DNA from: Cardiobacteriaceae bacterium
Lineage (GTDB): Bacteria; Pseudomonadota; Gammaproteobacteria; Cardiobacteriales; Cardiobacteriaceae
Direction of reading: 5' to 3'
Length of the DNA: 46,857 nt
NCBI GenBank assembly: GCA_030532785.1
Contig: JAUNKJ010000001.1
Span: 1-46,857, forward strand
Position 1 is the first letter of the stretch. Each line of letters starts with the position of its first letter. The translations under genes were made by a program, and so were the position numbers. Shown here one piece after another: positions 31,355-41,415 of the stretch. The notes below the pieces were generated by a model. It was given only the letters and a program-made list of their open reading frames with translations, made no database searches and was not told the DNA's origin.

Positions 31355-34300
31355 TTAATCTTGCTCAAGCTCGATATTGATACCGAGCGCGCGAATTTCT
31401 TTGGTCAACACGTTGAAGGATTCCGGCATGCCGGGATCAATCTGCAAATTGCCGTCGACAATGTTCTTGTACATCTTGGTACGGCCTTCGACGTCGTCCG
31501 ATTTCACCGTCAGCATTTCCTGCAGGGTATAAGAGGCACCGTAGGCTTCCAGCGCCCACACTTCCATTTCCCCAAAGCGCTGGCCGCCGAACTGGGCCCG
31601 GCCACCGAGCGGTTGCTGGGTAACCAGCGAGTAAGGGCCGGTGGAGCGTGCGTGCATCTTGTCGTCAACCAGATGGTGCAGCTTGAGCATGTACATATAA
31701 CCTACGGTGACGTCACGGTCGAACGGCTCGCCGGTACGCCCGTCGTAGAGGCGGGTCTGGCCATTTTCCGGCAACCCCGCCAGTTGCAGCATGCGCCGTA
31801 CTTCCACTTCTTCCGCACCGTCGAAAACATGGGTCGCCATCGGCACCCCGGCACGAAGCGCTTCACAGAGCTTCAGGAATTCCGCATCGTTCAGGCTCTT
31901 CAGGTCTTCCGGCTTGCAGTCGGGATTGTGGTTGTAAATCTCGTCCAGATAGGCACGCAGCTTTTTCGTCGGTTCGTGATTATCAAGCATGGCACCGATC
32001 TGCTGGCCGAGACCACGCGCCGCCCACCCCAGGTGGGTTTCGAGAATCTGGCCGATATTCATGCGCGAGGGAACACCCAGCGGGTTCAAGCAGATGTCCA
32101 CCGGCGTACCGTCTTCCATGTAAGGCATGTCTTCGACCGGCACAATCATGGAAACCACACCCTTGTTCCCGTGGCGACCAGCCATCTTGTCGCCCGGTTG
32201 CAGGCGGCGCTTGACCGCAAGGTAGACCTTGACCATTTTCAGCACGCCCGGTGCCAGATCGTCGCCTTGCGAGAACTTGGCCTTTTTCTCTTCGTAGAAA
32301 TCCTGCAATTCCTTACGCTTGTCCACGAGGAGCTGGTGCATGCCATCAAGCTGCTCGTTGAGATCGTTGTTTTTCAAACGAATATCGAACCATTGCTCGG
32401 GACGCATTTCATCCAGCAGCGCCTGGTCAACGACATCGCCAGACTTGCGCTTGGCCGCCTTCTTGATTTCCTGCCCCATGAGCAGACGGGCGGCACGCTC
32501 GTGAATGTCGGCCTCGAAAACGCGCAAGCGATCCTTGACGTCCTGGGCGATGGACTCGATTTCCATCGCTTCGATTTCCTTGGCGCGCGCATCTTTTTCC
32601 ACGCCGTCGCGGGTATAGACGCGCACGTCAATCACCGTGCCGTCATAACCGGTCGGCACGCGCAAGGAGGTATCTTTCACATCCGAGGCTTTCTCGCCGA
32701 AGATGGCACGCAGCAGTTTTTCTTCCGGGGATTGCGAGCGCTCGCCCTTGGGCGTCACCTTGCCGACGAGAATATCACCCGCCTTCACTTCCGCCCCGAT
32801 ATAGACGATACCGGTCGCGTCCAGCTTGGCCAAAGCGCTTTCCTTGACGTTGGGAATATCGCCGCTGATTTCTTCCGGCCCCAGCTTGGTATCACGCGCC
32901 ACACAGGTCAGTTCTTCAATGTGGATGGTGGTAAAGCGGTCTTCCTGCACCACGCGCTCGGAAATGAGGATGGAATCTTCGAAGTTGTAGCCATTCCACG
33001 GCATGAAAGCAACCAGCATGTTCTGCCCAAGCGCCAGTTCACCCAGGTCGGTGGACGGGCCATCTGCGAGTACATCACCGCGTGCTACCACGTCGCCGGG
33101 GCTGACCAGCGGCTTCTGGTTGATACAGGTGTTCTGGTTGGAGCGGGTATATTTAGTGAGGTTGTAGATATCCACCCCCAAACCGTTGACGTCGACTTCG
33201 TCGTCATTGACCTTGACCACGATACGCGAAGAGTCCACGGAATCAATCACTCCGCCACGCTCGGCGCGCACCAGCACCCCGGAATCGTTGGCAACGACGC
33301 GCTCCATGCCGGTACCCACCAACGGCTTGTCGGCACGCAGGGTCGGCACCGCCTGACGCTGCATGTTGGAACCCATCAGGGCGCGGTTCGCGTCATCATG
33401 CTCAAGGAAAGGAATGAGCGACGCCGCCACTGACACGATCTGCTTCGGCGAAACGTCCATGTAATCGACCCGTGCAGGGGGCGACAGGGTAAATTCGTTC
33501 TCGAAACGGGTAGAGACCAGTTCATCGGCAAAGCGGTTGTCGGCATCCAGACGCGCGTTGGCCTGGGCAATGGTGTAGCGCGACTCGTCAATGGCGGAGA
33601 GGTATTCGATATCACTGGTCACCTTGCCATCTACCACCTTGCGGTATGGTGTTTCCAGAAAGCCGTATTCGTTGGTTTTCGCATAGACCGCGAGCGAGTT
33701 GATCAGACCAATGTTCGGTCCTTCCGGGGTCTCGATCGGACAGAGACGGCCATAGTGGGTAGGATGCACGTCACGCACCTCGAAACCGGCGCGTTCGCGG
33801 GTCAAACCGCCCGGTCCCAATGCGGAAATACGGCGCTTGTGGGTGACCTCGGAGAGCGGGTTGTTCTGGTCCATGAACTGCGACAGCTGCGAAGAACCGA
33901 AAAATTCCTTGATCGCCGCCGCGACCGGTTTGGCATTGATCAAATCTTTGGGCGTCCAGCCTTCGGATTCCACTTGCGACAAGCGCTCCTTCACCGAGCG
34001 CTCCAAACGCACCAGACCGATACGGAAAGCATTTTCCGCCATTTCCCCGACGCAGCGGATACGGCGGTTACCGAGATGGTCGATGTCGTCAATACTGCCT
34101 TCACCGTCACGGATGGCAATCAACATTTGAATGACCTTAACGATATCTTCGCTGGAAAGCACCCCACGGCCTTCATCACCGTCAATGTTGAGGCGGCGGT
34201 TGAACTTCATGCGACCCACGCGGGAAAGATCATAGCGCTCTTCATTGAAGAAGAGATTATCGAACAGGGTGTCGGCAGCGTCCTTGGTCGGTGGTTCACC

Positions 34301-35431
34301 TGGGCGCATCATGCGGTAGATTTCCGCACGTGCCTCCAGCGTCGTGGTTGTTTCATCCTGGGCGATGGTGTGGGAAATATAGGCACCACGATCAAGATCG
34401 TTGACCAGCAGAGTTTCAAAGGTCTTCACCCCCAGCTCGATCAGCTTGGTCACATGCTCGGCAGTCAGCTCGGCGTTGGCAGGCAAAATCAGCTCGCCGG
34501 TTTCCTTGTCCACCAAGTCCTTGGCAAGAATCTTGCCGACCAGATAGCTTTCCGGCACCACTTGGCGGTTGACCCCGCTCTCTTCAAGCAGGCGCACATG
34601 ACGGCTGGTCACACGTTTGCCCATTTCCACCAGCACTTCCTGGTTGGCGACGAAATCAAAGGGCGCAATCTGTCCCTTGTAAACCGCCGGATCAAAGACC
34701 AGTTCGATTTTGCCACGCGAGATTTTGAAGGTCTGGGTATCGAAGAACATGTCGAGCATCTGCTCGTTGTTGTAGCCGAGCGCGCGCAGCAGCACGCTGA
34801 CCAGCAGCTTGCGGCGACGGTCAATGCGGCAGTAGAGCAAATCCTTGGCGTCAAATTCGAAATCCAGCCATGAACCACGGTAGGGAATGATGCGCGCGGA
34901 GAAGAGCAACTTGCCCGAGCTGTGTCCCTGACCACGGTCATGGTCGAAAAAAACGCCGGGGGAGCGGTGCAGTTGCGAAACCACCACGCGCTCGGTGCCA
35001 TTGATGACAAAGGTACCGTTGTCGGTCATCAGCGGCATTTCGCCCATGAAGACCGATTCCGATTCGATCACCTGTTTCAGTTTGCGCTTGGTGCTGTTCT
35101 TGTCGTAAATCGCGAGCCGCATGCGCGCACGCAGCGGAGCAGAATAGGTGACACCACGCAGTTGGCACTCACGCACCTCGAACTCGGGCTTGCCGAGGTC
35201 GTAACCGACAAACTGGAGTTCCACCATGCCGTTGTGGCTGACGATGGGGAAAATGGAGGCAAAAGCGCTTTGCAAGCCGACTGGCTCGCGTTGGTCGAAT
35301 TTTTTGTCCTGCTGGAGGAATTCACGATAGGAATCCAGCTGCATGGAAAGCAAATAGGGGGTTTCCAGAACGGTGGGACGCTTGCTGAAATTTTTGCGGA
35401 TGCGTTTTTTTTCGGTGAACGTATAGGTCAT
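31355..35431 (-). CDS. rpoB: RNA polymerase beta subunit
   Basis: 1358 residues (E. coli 1342). It starts [19 protein letters not shown]. The rifampicin pocket is wild type: [20 protein letters not shown] followed by [20 protein letters not shown]. The C-terminal clamp region [20 protein letters not shown] is conserved. A weak ribosome site (GAGG, 11 bp from the ATG) is seen. Expression relative to rplL is probably set by the hairpin at 35545-35576. Confidence 0.99.
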   Translation of the reverse strand: MTYTFTEKKRIRKNFSKRPTVLETPYLLSMQLDSYREFLQQDKKFDQREPVGLQSAFASIFPIVSHNGMVELQFVGYDLGKPEFEVRECQLRGVTYSAPLRARMRLAIYDKNSTKRKLKQVIESESVFMGEMPLMTDNGTFVINGTERVVVSQLHRSPGVFFDHDRGQGHSSGKLLFSARIIPYRGSWLDFEFDAKDLLYCRIDRRRKLLVSVLLRALGYNNEQMLDMFFDTQTFKISRGKIELVFDPAVYKGQIAPFDFVANQEVLVEMGKRVTSRHVRLLEESGVNRQVVPESYLVGKILAKDLVDKETGELILPANAELTAEHVTKLIELGVKTFETLLVNDLDRGAYISHTIAQDETTTTLEARAEIYRMMRPGEPPTKDAADTLFDNLFFNEERYDLSRVGRMKFNRRLNIDGDEGRGVLSSEDIVKVIQMLIAIRDGEGSIDDIDHLGNRRIRCVGEMAENAFRIGLVRLERSVKERLSQVESEGWTPKDLINAKPVAAAIKEFFGSSQLSQFMDQNNPLSEVTHKRRISALGPGGLTRERAGFEVRDVHPTHYGRLCPIETPEGPNIGLINSLAVYAKTNEYGFLETPYRKVVDGKVTSDIEYLSAIDESRYTIAQANARLDADNRFADELVSTRFENEFTLSPPARVDYMDVSPKQIVSVAASLIPFLEHDDANRALMGSNMQRQAVPTLRADKPLVGTGMERVVANDSGVLVRAERGGVIDSVDSSRIVVKVNDDEVDVNGLGVDIYNLTKYTRSNQNTCINQKPLVSPGDVVARGDVLADGPSTDLGELALGQNMLVAFMPWNGYNFEDSILISERVVQEDRFTTIHIEELTCVARDTKLGPEEISGDIPNVKESALAKLDATGIVYIGAEVKAGDILVGKVTPKGERSQSPEEKLLRAIFGEKASDVKDTSLRVPTGYDGTVIDVRVYTRDGVEKDARAKEIEAMEIESIAQDVKDRLRVFEADIHERAARLLMGQEIKKAAKRKSGDVVDQALLDEMRPEQWFDIRLKNNDLNEQLDGMHQLLVDKRKELQDFYEEKKAKFSQGDDLAPGVLKMVKVYLAVKRRLQPGDKMAGRHGNKGVVSMIVPVEDMPYMEDGTPVDICLNPLGVPSRMNIGQILETHLGWAARGLGQQIGAMLDNHEPTKKLRAYLDEIYNHNPDCKPEDLKSLNDAEFLKLCEALRAGVPMATHVFDGAEEVEVRRMLQLAGLPENGQTRLYDGRTGEPFDRDVTVGYMYMLKLHHLVDDKMHARSTGPYSLVTQQPLGGRAQFGGQRFGEMEVWALEAYGASYTLQEMLTVKSDDVEGRTKMYKNIVDGNLQIDPGMPESFNVLTKEIRALGINIELEQD

Positions 35432-35544
35432 AGGGAGAGTAACCTCGAGCGTCGGTGATGCGCAAAGCGCGAAAGAGGGCAGTCAAACCTGCAAACCGCT
35501 GTGCAGAGCCTGCACAAGGGTTTACCGGCTTTTCAAAGACGACA

Positions 35545-35576
35545 AAAAGTACTGACGCTTACGCGCCAGTACTTTT
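35545..35576 (-). terminator. rplL-rpoB attenuator
   Basis: AAAAGTACTGACGC (35545-35558) and GCGCCAGTACTTTT (35563-35576) form a 14-bp stem with one G-T wobble and a TTAC loop. The leftward transcript continues with TTTTTG. It sits in the 163-bp rplL-rpoB gap, where E. coli has a partial terminator that lowers rpoBC transcription relative to L7/L12. Confidence 0.8.
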
Positions 35577-35594
35577 GCAAGCCTTGGGAAGCTA

Positions 35595-35972
35595 TCACTT
35601 GAGTTCGGCTTTGGCGCCTGCTTCTTCAAGTTCTTTCTTCATTTTCTCGGCTTCGGCCTTGTCCACGCCTTCTTTCAGGGTGGTCGGCGCGCCGTCAACC
35701 GCTTCCTTGGCTTCTTTCAGGCCAAGACCGGTGATCGCACGAACCGCTTTGATGACGGCAACCTTGTTGGCACCGGCGTCAGCGAGAACCACGTCAAATT
35801 CGGTTTGCTCTTCAGCAGCGGCAGCACCACCCGCAGCAGCAGCCGGTGCAGCAGCAACGGCGGCAGCCGCAGAAACGCCGAATTTTTCTTCCATGGCAGC
35901 GATCAGGTCCACAACATCCATGACGGACATCTGGGCAATGGCTTCCAAGATTTCTTCTTTACTAATGGCCAT
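35595..35972 (-). CDS. rplL: 50S ribosomal protein L7/L12
   Basis: 125 residues (E. coli 121). It is the multicopy stalk protein that recruits translational GTPases. The N-terminal dimer domain is followed by an alanine-rich hinge ([20 protein letters not shown], about residues 35-54) and the C-terminal domain with [20 protein letters not shown]. The GGAG ribosome site is good. It lies 53 bp after rplJ. Confidence 0.98.
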   Translation of the reverse strand: MAISKEEILEAIAQMSVMDVVDLIAAMEEKFGVSAAAAVAAAPAAAAGGAAAAEEQTEFDVVLADAGANKVAVIKAVRAITGLGLKEAKEAVDGAPTTLKEGVDKAEAEKMKKELEEAGAKAELK

Positions 35973-36025
35973 AATGAATACTCCAAAAACAATTTAAAAA
36001 AGGATACAAGAATACCGGCAAAGGC

Positions 36026-36559
36026 TTAGGCAGCCTTGCTTTGGCGAATGGCTTCGACGGTACGAACCAGCTTGCCGGGCACTTCGTTGAGTGTGCGGGC
36101 GAGTTTTTCGACCGGTGCGCGCATGCACGCCATGAGCAGTGCCAGCGCTTCGTCTTTGGTCGGCATTTTTGCCAGACGATCCAGTTCCTTGCCGGACAAC
36201 ACTTCACCGGAAACACTCAAGAATTTGACAATATTCTTGTCCATCTTGTCGTGTTCCTTGAAGAAATCACGCCAGAGGCGCGCAGCCGCGCCCGGATCTT
36301 CCAAAGAGAAAGCCAGAATCAGCGGGCCCACGAGACGGTCTTCAACATTGCCGAAGTCCGTATCCGCAAGCGCGCGTCTTGCCAGGGTATTCTTAACCAC
36401 ACGCAGATATACACCGCTTTCACGGGCGCGGGCGTGCAGCACGGTGAGATGCTCCACGGTCAGACCGTGGTACTCCGTAGCCACCAACGCCAACGCAGAA
36501 GAAGCCACTTCATGGACTTCCGCGACAACGGCTTTTTTGCTGGTTAAATTCAATCCCAT
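36026..36559 (-). CDS. rplJ: 50S ribosomal protein L10
   Basis: 177 residues (E. coli 165). It anchors the L7/L12 dimers on the stalk base. The start at 36559 (MGLNLTSKKAVVAEVHEVA) follows AAGGAGT and matches the family; the open frame extends 33 codons upstream but runs through the leader RNA. The C-terminus is a long helix for L12 binding (APVEKLARTLNEVPGKLVRT). Confidence 0.97.
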   Translation of the reverse strand: MGLNLTSKKAVVAEVHEVASSALALVATEYHGLTVEHLTVLHARARESGVYLRVVKNTLARRALADTDFGNVEDRLVGPLILAFSLEDPGAAARLWRDFFKEHDKMDKNIVKFLSVSGEVLSGKELDRLAKMPTKDEALALLMACMRAPVEKLARTLNEVPGKLVRTVEAIRQSKAA

Positions 36560-36639
36560 TCCATACTCCTTAAGTCGGATCGGATTACCCTTGATTTCTG
36601 CGACATCAGCCGCAGCCCTCGGTATGGCCATTTCAGACA

Positions 36640-36715
36640 ACTGAAGCTGACCTACCATCTATGCGGGAAATTAAGCGGATATCTCCGCACCCGCAGTCTT
36701 TGACGATAGCTGTTT
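36640..36715 (-). promoter_or_regulatory. L10 leader (autoregulatory RNA of rplJL)
   Basis: In the leftward transcript TGCGGG (36695-36690) pairs with CCCGCA (36667-36662), enclosing a smaller GCGGA...TCCGC hairpin; AAAGAC precedes and ATAGATGG follows. This matches the bulged-stem form of the gammaproteobacterial L10(L12)4 binding site. It lies about 80 to 155 nt before the rplJ start; binding would repress rplJ and rplL translation. Confidence 0.7.
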
Positions 36716-36742
36716 GAGCTACAGCCATCCAAAGAACATTGA

Positions 36743-36766
36743 CCGGCGGAAAAACATTCCCGCCGG
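36743..36766 (-). other. hairpin after rplA
   Basis: CCGGCGG (36743-36749) and CCGCCGG (36760-36766) form a perfect stem with a 10-base loop, 17 bp beyond the rplA stop. No T run follows, so it is more likely a processing or stabilising hairpin than a terminator. Confidence 0.55.
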
Positions 36767-36782
36767 CCGTGAATTGTTGGGT

Positions 36783-37478
36783 TTATGCCACCAAGGCAGC
36801 AACGTCAACAGCGAGACCCGGTCCCATCGTGGTAGAGAGATAGGCTTTTTTCAGGTAAACGCCCTTGCTGGTTGCCGGTTTCAGCTTGTTGACTTCCGCC
36901 ACCAGTGCACGCAGGTTTTCGACGAGCTTGTTGTCATCGAAATCGAGCTTGCCGATCATCGCGTGCACCACACCACCCTTGTCAGCACGGAAACGTACCT
37001 GACCGGCCTTGGCATTTTCTACGGCAGTCTTCACGTCTGGCGTGACCGTACCCACTTTCGGGTTCGGCATCAAACCCCGCGGACCCAGAATCTGACCCAG
37101 GGTACCAACCACGCGCATCGCTGCCGGCTCAGCAATCACCACGTCAAAATCGCTGCGGCCGCCTTTGATTTCTTCGGCCAGCTCGTCCATACCGACAATA
37201 TCGGCACCGGCTGCCTTGGCTGCTTCGGCAGCGTCACCCTGGGCAAACACGGCAACACGCACAGACTTGCCAGTACCGTTGGGCAGAACCGCCGCACCAC
37301 GCACGACCTGATCGGATTTGCGCGGATCAATACCAAGATTGAGTGCAACATCAACAGACTGGTTGAATTTCACACCCGGCATGGCTTTCAGCAGAGAAAG
37401 CGCTTCTTCCAAGGAATAGACCTTGCCCGGCTCGAGTTTTTCACGAATGGCCTTGGCACGTTTTGTCAATTTCGCCAT
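36783..37478 (-). CDS. rplA: 50S ribosomal protein L1
   Basis: 231 residues (E. coli 234). It is the mobile L1 stalk protein that helps release E-site tRNA, and in E. coli it represses rplKA translation. It starts [20 protein letters not shown]; domain II has [20 protein letters not shown], and the end carries [16 protein letters not shown]. It lies 4 bp after rplK, so the two are translationally coupled. Confidence 0.98.
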   Translation of the reverse strand: MAKLTKRAKAIREKLEPGKVYSLEEALSLLKAMPGVKFNQSVDVALNLGIDPRKSDQVVRGAAVLPNGTGKSVRVAVFAQGDAAEAAKAAGADIVGMDELAEEIKGGRSDFDVVIAEPAAMRVVGTLGQILGPRGLMPNPKVGTVTPDVKTAVENAKAGQVRFRADKGGVVHAMIGKLDFDDNKLVENLRALVAEVNKLKPATSKGVYLKKAYLSTTMGPGLAVDVAALVA

Positions 37479-37482
37479 TTTC

Positions 37483-37911
37483 TCAATCCTCTACCTTGAT
37501 ACCCATGGAACGCGCACTGCCCGCGATGGTCTTGATGCCTGCTTCGGCATCGGCAGCGGTCAAATCCGGCTTTTTCAGTGCATAGATTTCTTCCAGCTGC
37601 TTGCGGGTCACTTTACCCACCTTGTTGGTGTTGGGACGACCAGAACCGGATTTGATCCCGGCAGCCTTCTTCAGCAGGTAAGAAGCCGGCGGCGTCTTGG
37701 TGACAAAGGTAAAGCTGCGATCGCTGTAGACGGTGATGACGACAGGAATCGGCATACCGGCTTCCATGGACTGGGTTTCGGCATTGAATGCCTTGCAGAA
37801 TTCCATGATATTGACGCCGCGCTGACCGAGTGCCGGACCAACGGGCGGTGACGGATTGGCCTTGCCAGCAGGAATCTGCAGCTTGATATAGCCAGTGATT
37901 TTCTTAGCCAT
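37483..37911 (-). CDS. rplK: 50S ribosomal protein L11
   Basis: 142 residues, the same as E. coli. It is part of the GTPase-associated centre and needed for RelA activation. The N-terminal thiostrepton-site region reads [20 protein letters not shown], and the C-terminal rRNA-binding domain ends [12 protein letters not shown]. The AAGGAGTAAATGA ribosome site is strong. It lies 48 bp after nusG. Confidence 0.98.
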   Translation of the reverse strand: MAKKITGYIKLQIPAGKANPSPPVGPALGQRGVNIMEFCKAFNAETQSMEAGMPIPVVITVYSDRSFTFVTKTPPASYLLKKAAGIKSGSGRPNTNKVGKVTRKQLEEIYALKKPDLTAADAEAGIKTIAGSARSMGIKVED

Positions 37912-37935
37912 TCATTTACTCCTTGCGGGTACGAA

Positions 37936-37951
37936 CGCCTTGCGGCTCCCC
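37936..37951 (-). promoter_or_regulatory. possible L1 translational operator ahead of rplK
   Basis: The leftward transcript reads GGGGAGCCGCAAGGCG 25 nt before the rplK start, in the short nusG-rplK gap. A GGGAGC...AGGCG arrangement resembles the L1-binding leader of gammaproteobacterial rplKA mRNAs. The call rests on resemblance and position only. Confidence 0.45.
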
Positions 37952-37959
37952 GTGATTGA

Positions 37960-38490
37960 TCAAATGTCCTTTTCCACCTGATGGAACTCCAGTTCCACCG
38001 GCGTGGGACGGCCGAAAATGAGTACGGAGACCTTGAGGCGGCTCTTGTCGTACTGCACTTCTTCCACCGTCCCGGTGAATTCGGCGAAGGGGCCATCGAC
38101 AATGCGTACCTCTTCCCCGACTTCGAACAGGGTTTTCGGGCGTGGCTTTTCCACTCCCTCTTCAATGCGCCGCATGATGGCATCGACCTCATGCTTGGCA
38201 ATGGGTGCCGGACGCTCTGCCGTGCCACCCACAAAACCGGACACCTTGGGCGTACTGTTTACCAAGTGCCAGGTCAATTCATTCATTTCCATTTCCACCA
38301 GGACATAGCCAGGGAAAAACTTGCGTTGCGAACTGCGCTTCTTGCCATCCTTGACTTCAACAACCTCTTCGGAAGGCACGAGAATCTGGCCAAAATGCGC
38401 CTGCAGGCCTTCGCGCTCAATGCGCTCCAGCAGTGCGCGCTTAACCTGATGTTCGAATTGGGAATAGGTTTGCAATACATACCAACGCAT
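37960..38490 (-). CDS. nusG: transcription termination/antitermination protein NusG
   Basis: 176 residues (E. coli 181). The N-terminal NGN domain binds RNA polymerase ([39 protein letters not shown]). The C-terminal KOW domain ([20 protein letters not shown], about residues 122-141) contacts S10 or Rho. The ATG at 38490 shares one base with the secE stop (TGATG). An upstream in-frame ATG lies within secE and is rejected. Confidence 0.98.
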   Translation of the reverse strand: MRWYVLQTYSQFEHQVKRALLERIEREGLQAHFGQILVPSEEVVEVKDGKKRSSQRKFFPGYVLVEMEMNELTWHLVNSTPKVSGFVGGTAERPAPIAKHEVDAIMRRIEEGVEKPRPKTLFEVGEEVRIVDGPFAEFTGTVEEVQYDKSRLKVSVLIFGRPTPVELEFHQVEKDI

Positions 38491-38864
38491 CAGAGCACCC
38501 ACTGGATCAACGCGGCCAACAACCAGTCAACAAGACTCAGGAACAGGGCAAAGACCGTCACGATGGCAAGCACCATCAGGGTTGCTTTCCACCATTCATC
38601 CTTGCTCGGCCAGTGCACCTTGCGCAATTCGATGCGAGCGCCACGCGCCAGCGAAACCAGACGGGCACGATAACTGCTCAATGTCAACACGGCAGCCGAA
38701 GACACCACGGCAGCCACAATGATCAGCAACCGGATATACCAAGGCTTGGCGGCAAAAAACAGGGAACCTGCAAGATAAAAACCACCCAAAAAAAGGATGG
38801 TGGCGATGAAAATCAGCACACCATCCAGCGGTTTTTTTTCGATTTCAACAGGAGCTTGCTGCAT
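38490..38864 (-). CDS. secE: preprotein translocase subunit SecE
   Basis: 124 residues (E. coli 127). It is the clamp of the SecYEG channel in the inner membrane. The three-helix enterobacterial form is seen: segments at about residues 16-37, 42-63 and 95-120, with the conserved amphipathic [20 protein letters not shown] before the last. The ATG at 38864 follows TTAGAGAG; a GTG two codons upstream is a weaker alternative. It is 20 bp from tRNA-Trp. Confidence 0.95.
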   Translation of the reverse strand: MQQAPVEIEKKPLDGVLIFIATILFLGGFYLAGSLFFAAKPWYIRLLIIVAAVVSSAAVLTLSSYRARLVSLARGARIELRKVHWPSKDEWWKATLMVLAIVTVFALFLSLVDWLLAALIQWVL

Positions 38865-38882
38865 GGACACTCTCTAAGAATA

Positions 38883-38958
38883 ATGGCAGGCGAAGAGGGA
38901 CTCGAACCCCCAACCGACGGTTTTGGAAACCGCAACTCTACCAATTGAGCTATTCGCC
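38883..38958 (-). tRNA. tRNA-Trp (CCA)
   Basis: 76 nt including the encoded CCA end (38883-38885). The acceptor AGGCGAA pairs with TTCGCCT; the discriminator base is G. The anticodon loop is TTCCAAA, giving anticodon CCA. The T loop is GTTCGAGTC. Its position between tuf and secE is the standard gammaproteobacterial one (trpT). Confidence 0.97.
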
Positions 38959-39000
38959 TGTATAAAAACGCTTGCCCTTGAGACAAACTTGGGGCGGCGG

Positions 39001-39028
39001 ATTATACCACCACCCCATGCCTTTGCAA
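39001..39028 (-). promoter_or_regulatory. promoter for tRNA-Trp-secE-nusG-rplK
   Basis: Leftward reading gives TTGCAA (39028-39023), a 16-bp spacer ending TGG, and a perfect TATAAT (39006-39001). It lies just beyond the tuf stop and 43 bp before tRNA-Trp. The discriminator after the -10 is G/C-rich (CCGCCGCCCC), typical of stringently controlled promoters. Confidence 0.75.
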
Positions 39029-39033
39029 GAAGA

Positions 39034-40224
39034 TTATTCCTTGATTTTCGAGACGACACCCGCACCCACAGTGCGGCCACCTTCACGAATCGCAAAGCGC
39101 AGACCTTCATCCATCGCAATCGGCGAGATCAGGTTGACGTCCATCTTGATGTTGTCACCCGGCATGACCATTTCCACGCCTTCCGGCAAGATGCATTCGC
39201 CGGTTACGTCTGTGGTGCGGAAGTAGAATTGCGGACGGTAGCCTTTGAAGAACGGGGTATGACGACCACCTTCTTCTTTGGACAGGATGTACACTTCGGC
39301 TTCAAAGCGGGTGTGCGGGGTGATGGTGCCCGGCTTGGCGAGTACCTGGCCACGCTCTACGTCTTCACGCTTGGTGCCACGCAGGAGTACACCGACGTTG
39401 TCACCGGCACGACCTTCGTCGAGCAGTTTGCGGAACATTTCAACACCGGTGCAGGTGGTTTTGGTGGTCGGACGGATACCGACGATTTCGATTTCTTCAC
39501 CAACTTTGACGATGCCGCGTTCGATACGGCCAGTCACGACGGTGCCACGTCCGGAGATGGAGAAGACGTCTTCAATGGGCATCAGGAAGGGTTTGTCGAT
39601 GTCACGTACCGGCTCGGGGATGTAGGTGTCGAGCGCTTCCACGAGTTTTTCGATGGCGGGGACGCCAATGTCGGAAGTGTCACCTTCGAGGGCTTTCAGG
39701 GCAGAGCCGACGATGATTGGGGTGTCGTCGCCCGGGAAGTCGTATTCGGAGAGGAGGTCGCGCACTTCCATTTCGACGAGTTCGAGGAGTTCGGCATCGT
39801 CAACCATATCGGCTTTGTTCAGGAAGACGACGATGTTGGGTACGCCGACCTGACGGGAGAGGAGGATGTGTTCGCGGGTTTGCGGCATGGGGCCGTCGGC
39901 TGCGGAGCAGACGAGGATGGCGCCGTCCATTTGTGCCGCACCGGTGATCATGTTTTTGACGTAGTCGGCGTGTCCCGGGCAGTCTACGTGGGCGTAGTGG
40001 CGGTTCGGAGACTCGTATTCCACGTGGGCGGTCGAGATGGTGATGCCGCGGGCGCGTTCTTCCGGCGCACCGTCGATTTGGTCGTAGGCACGGAAAGCAC
40101 CACCGAATTTCTCGGCACCAACCTTGGTCAGCGCCGCGGTCAGCGTGGTCTTGCCATGGTCTACGTGACCAATCGTTCCCACGTTCACGTGGGGCTTCGT
40201 ACGTTCAAACTTTTCCTTGGACAT
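39034..40224 (-). CDS. tuf: elongation factor Tu, tRNA-linked copy
   Basis: 396 residues with a protein identical to the other copy. The start at 40224 ([14 protein letters not shown]) was chosen because identity with the other tuf begins exactly there; the open frame upstream runs into tRNA-Thr. It corresponds to tufB of E. coli, between tRNA-Thr and tRNA-Trp. Upstream and downstream flanks share nothing with the other copy, so homogenisation is confined to the coding region. The ribosome site is weak (TGAG). Confidence 0.98.
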   Translation of the reverse strand: MSKEKFERTKPHVNVGTIGHVDHGKTTLTAALTKVGAEKFGGAFRAYDQIDGAPEERARGITISTAHVEYESPNRHYAHVDCPGHADYVKNMITGAAQMDGAILVCSAADGPMPQTREHILLSRQVGVPNIVVFLNKADMVDDAELLELVEMEVRDLLSEYDFPGDDTPIIVGSALKALEGDTSDIGVPAIEKLVEALDTYIPEPVRDIDKPFLMPIEDVFSISGRGTVVTGRIERGIVKVGEEIEIVGIRPTTKTTCTGVEMFRKLLDEGRAGDNVGVLLRGTKREDVERGQVLAKPGTITPHTRFEAEVYILSKEEGGRHTPFFKGYRPQFYFRTTDVTGECILPEGVEMVMPGDNIKMDVNLISPIAMDEGLRFAIREGGRTVGAGVVSKIKE

Positions 40225-40254
40225 CTCAGATACACCCGATAAAGAGGAATAAAG

Positions 40255-40330
<76 letters not shown>

Positions 40331-40346
40331 TGGGAATGGGATTGCT

Positions 40347-40420
<74 letters not shown>

Positions 40421-40428
40421 AAGTTAAA

Positions 40429-40513
40429 TGGTGGAGGGGGTAGGATTCGAACCTACGAAGGCTGAGCCGGCAGATTTACAGTCTGCTCCCGTTGACCGCT
40501 TGGGTACCCCTCC
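40429..40513 (-). tRNA. tRNA-Tyr (GUA)
   Basis: 85 nt with a long variable arm (class II) and encoded CCA (40429-40431). The acceptor GGAGGGG pairs with CCCCTCC; the discriminator is A. The anticodon region CTGTAAA gives GUA. It is the counterpart of tyrU and the first gene of the tRNA-tuf operon here. Confidence 0.97.
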
Positions 40514-40527
40514 GAAACAGAGCGCGC

Positions 40528-40555
40528 ATCATACCAGCATCCATCACCCTGTCAA
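40528..40555 (-). promoter_or_regulatory. promoter of the tRNA-tuf operon
   Basis: Leftward reading gives TTGACA (40555-40550, perfect), a 16-bp spacer ending TGG, and TATGAT (40533-40528), followed by a GCGCGCT discriminator. It has an extended -10 and a G/C-rich start region, as in stable-RNA promoters under stringent control. It starts the 31-kb leftward block. Confidence 0.85.
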
Positions 40556-40574
40556 TCTTTTTTTCCGGCTTTTT

Positions 40575-41384
40575 TCAGTGCCGCATTTTTTGCACGCTGA
40601 CCCGCCCGGCGACGCGCCATTCGTCGACATCAAACGCCACCAGCTCCCCGCCCCAGGCACTGCCCCCATCCAGACACGCCACGCGCTCGCGCACCATCAA
40701 CCCGCAACTCGCCCAATGCCCGAAAATCCAGCGGTATTTGTTGTGCATCTCAAAATCAAACCAAGGCTTCAACCCGCCTCCCGCATCGTGCGGCGCCATT
40801 TTCGCCGCCAAATCCAGCGCACCATCCTCGCGCAAAAAACGCATCCGGCAGCACACATTCACCGCGAAACGCTTCGCCGCCATCCCCGACAACGTCTCCG
40901 ACCAGCGCGACGGATCATCGCCATACAAATCACGCAGGAAATCGCGGTATTTCCTGCCCTGCAACGCCTTGCCCACCGCACGATTCAAGCGCTTCGCCGT
41001 CTTCATCGTCCACAACGGATGCACCCCGGCATGCACCATCGCCACCTTGCGCCCCTTGTCCACATGCAACAACGGATACTCACGCAAACGGCGCAACAAC
41101 GCCAGCGCATCCTCCGCCGCGAGAATCTCCGCCGTCGCATCCTTCAGTTTGTGCCCCTTGAAACGCTCGGCCTGCACCAGCAGCGACAAATCATGATTAC
41201 CGAGCACCACCCGCGCATTCTTCAGCCCCGTCACAAAGCGCAACACCGCAAGCGAATCCGGCCCGCGATTCACCAAATCGCCCACAAACCACAACGCATC
41301 ATCATCGCCATAACCAATCCTCTCCAGCAACCGCAGCAACGCCGCATATTGCCCATGCACATCGCCAATCGCATAAACCGCCAT
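40575..41384 (-). CDS. apaH: diadenosine tetraphosphatase (symmetrical bis(5'-nucleosyl)-tetraphosphatase)
   Basis: 269 residues (E. coli 280). It cleaves Ap4A to two ADP in the cytoplasm; it belongs to the calcineurin-like phosphoesterases. Metal-binding motifs are AIGDVHGQ (residues 5-12), WFVGDLVNRGPDS, LGNHD (about 72-76) and the later MVHAGVHP and FGHWA. The start at 41384 (MAVYAIGDVHG) was chosen by family alignment; a longer open frame lacks a ribosome site. It is divergent from waaA with 31 bp between start codons. Its stop is 20 bp from the tRNA-operon -35 box. Confidence 0.93.
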   Translation of the reverse strand: MAVYAIGDVHGQYAALLRLLERIGYGDDDALWFVGDLVNRGPDSLAVLRFVTGLKNARVVLGNHDLSLLVQAERFKGHKLKDATAEILAAEDALALLRRLREYPLLHVDKGRKVAMVHAGVHPLWTMKTAKRLNRAVGKALQGRKYRDFLRDLYGDDPSRWSETLSGMAAKRFAVNVCCRMRFLREDGALDLAAKMAPHDAGGGLKPWFDFEMHNKYRWIFGHWASCGLMVRERVACLDGGSAWGGELVAFDVDEWRVAGRVSVQKMRH

Positions 41385-41403
41385 GAAAAACCTGTCATCT
41401 ATA

Positions 41404-41409
41404 TATAAT
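41404..41409 (+). promoter_or_regulatory. candidate -10 box of waaA
   Basis: A perfect TATAAT in the sequence ATATATAATG lies 6 bp before the waaA ATG. No -35 match is seen at the right distance. If used, transcription would start at or next to the start codon, giving a leaderless or nearly leaderless mRNA. Confidence 0.4.
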
Positions 41410-41415
41410 GCGGGC

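Noticed and set aside
31361-33433. 690-codon frame opposite rpoB
   Set aside because: Antisense shadow of a highly conserved gene, with no recognisable domain.
38923-40242. Long + frames opposite both tuf genes
   Set aside because: They are identical in both places because tuf itself is duplicated; no independent evidence of coding.
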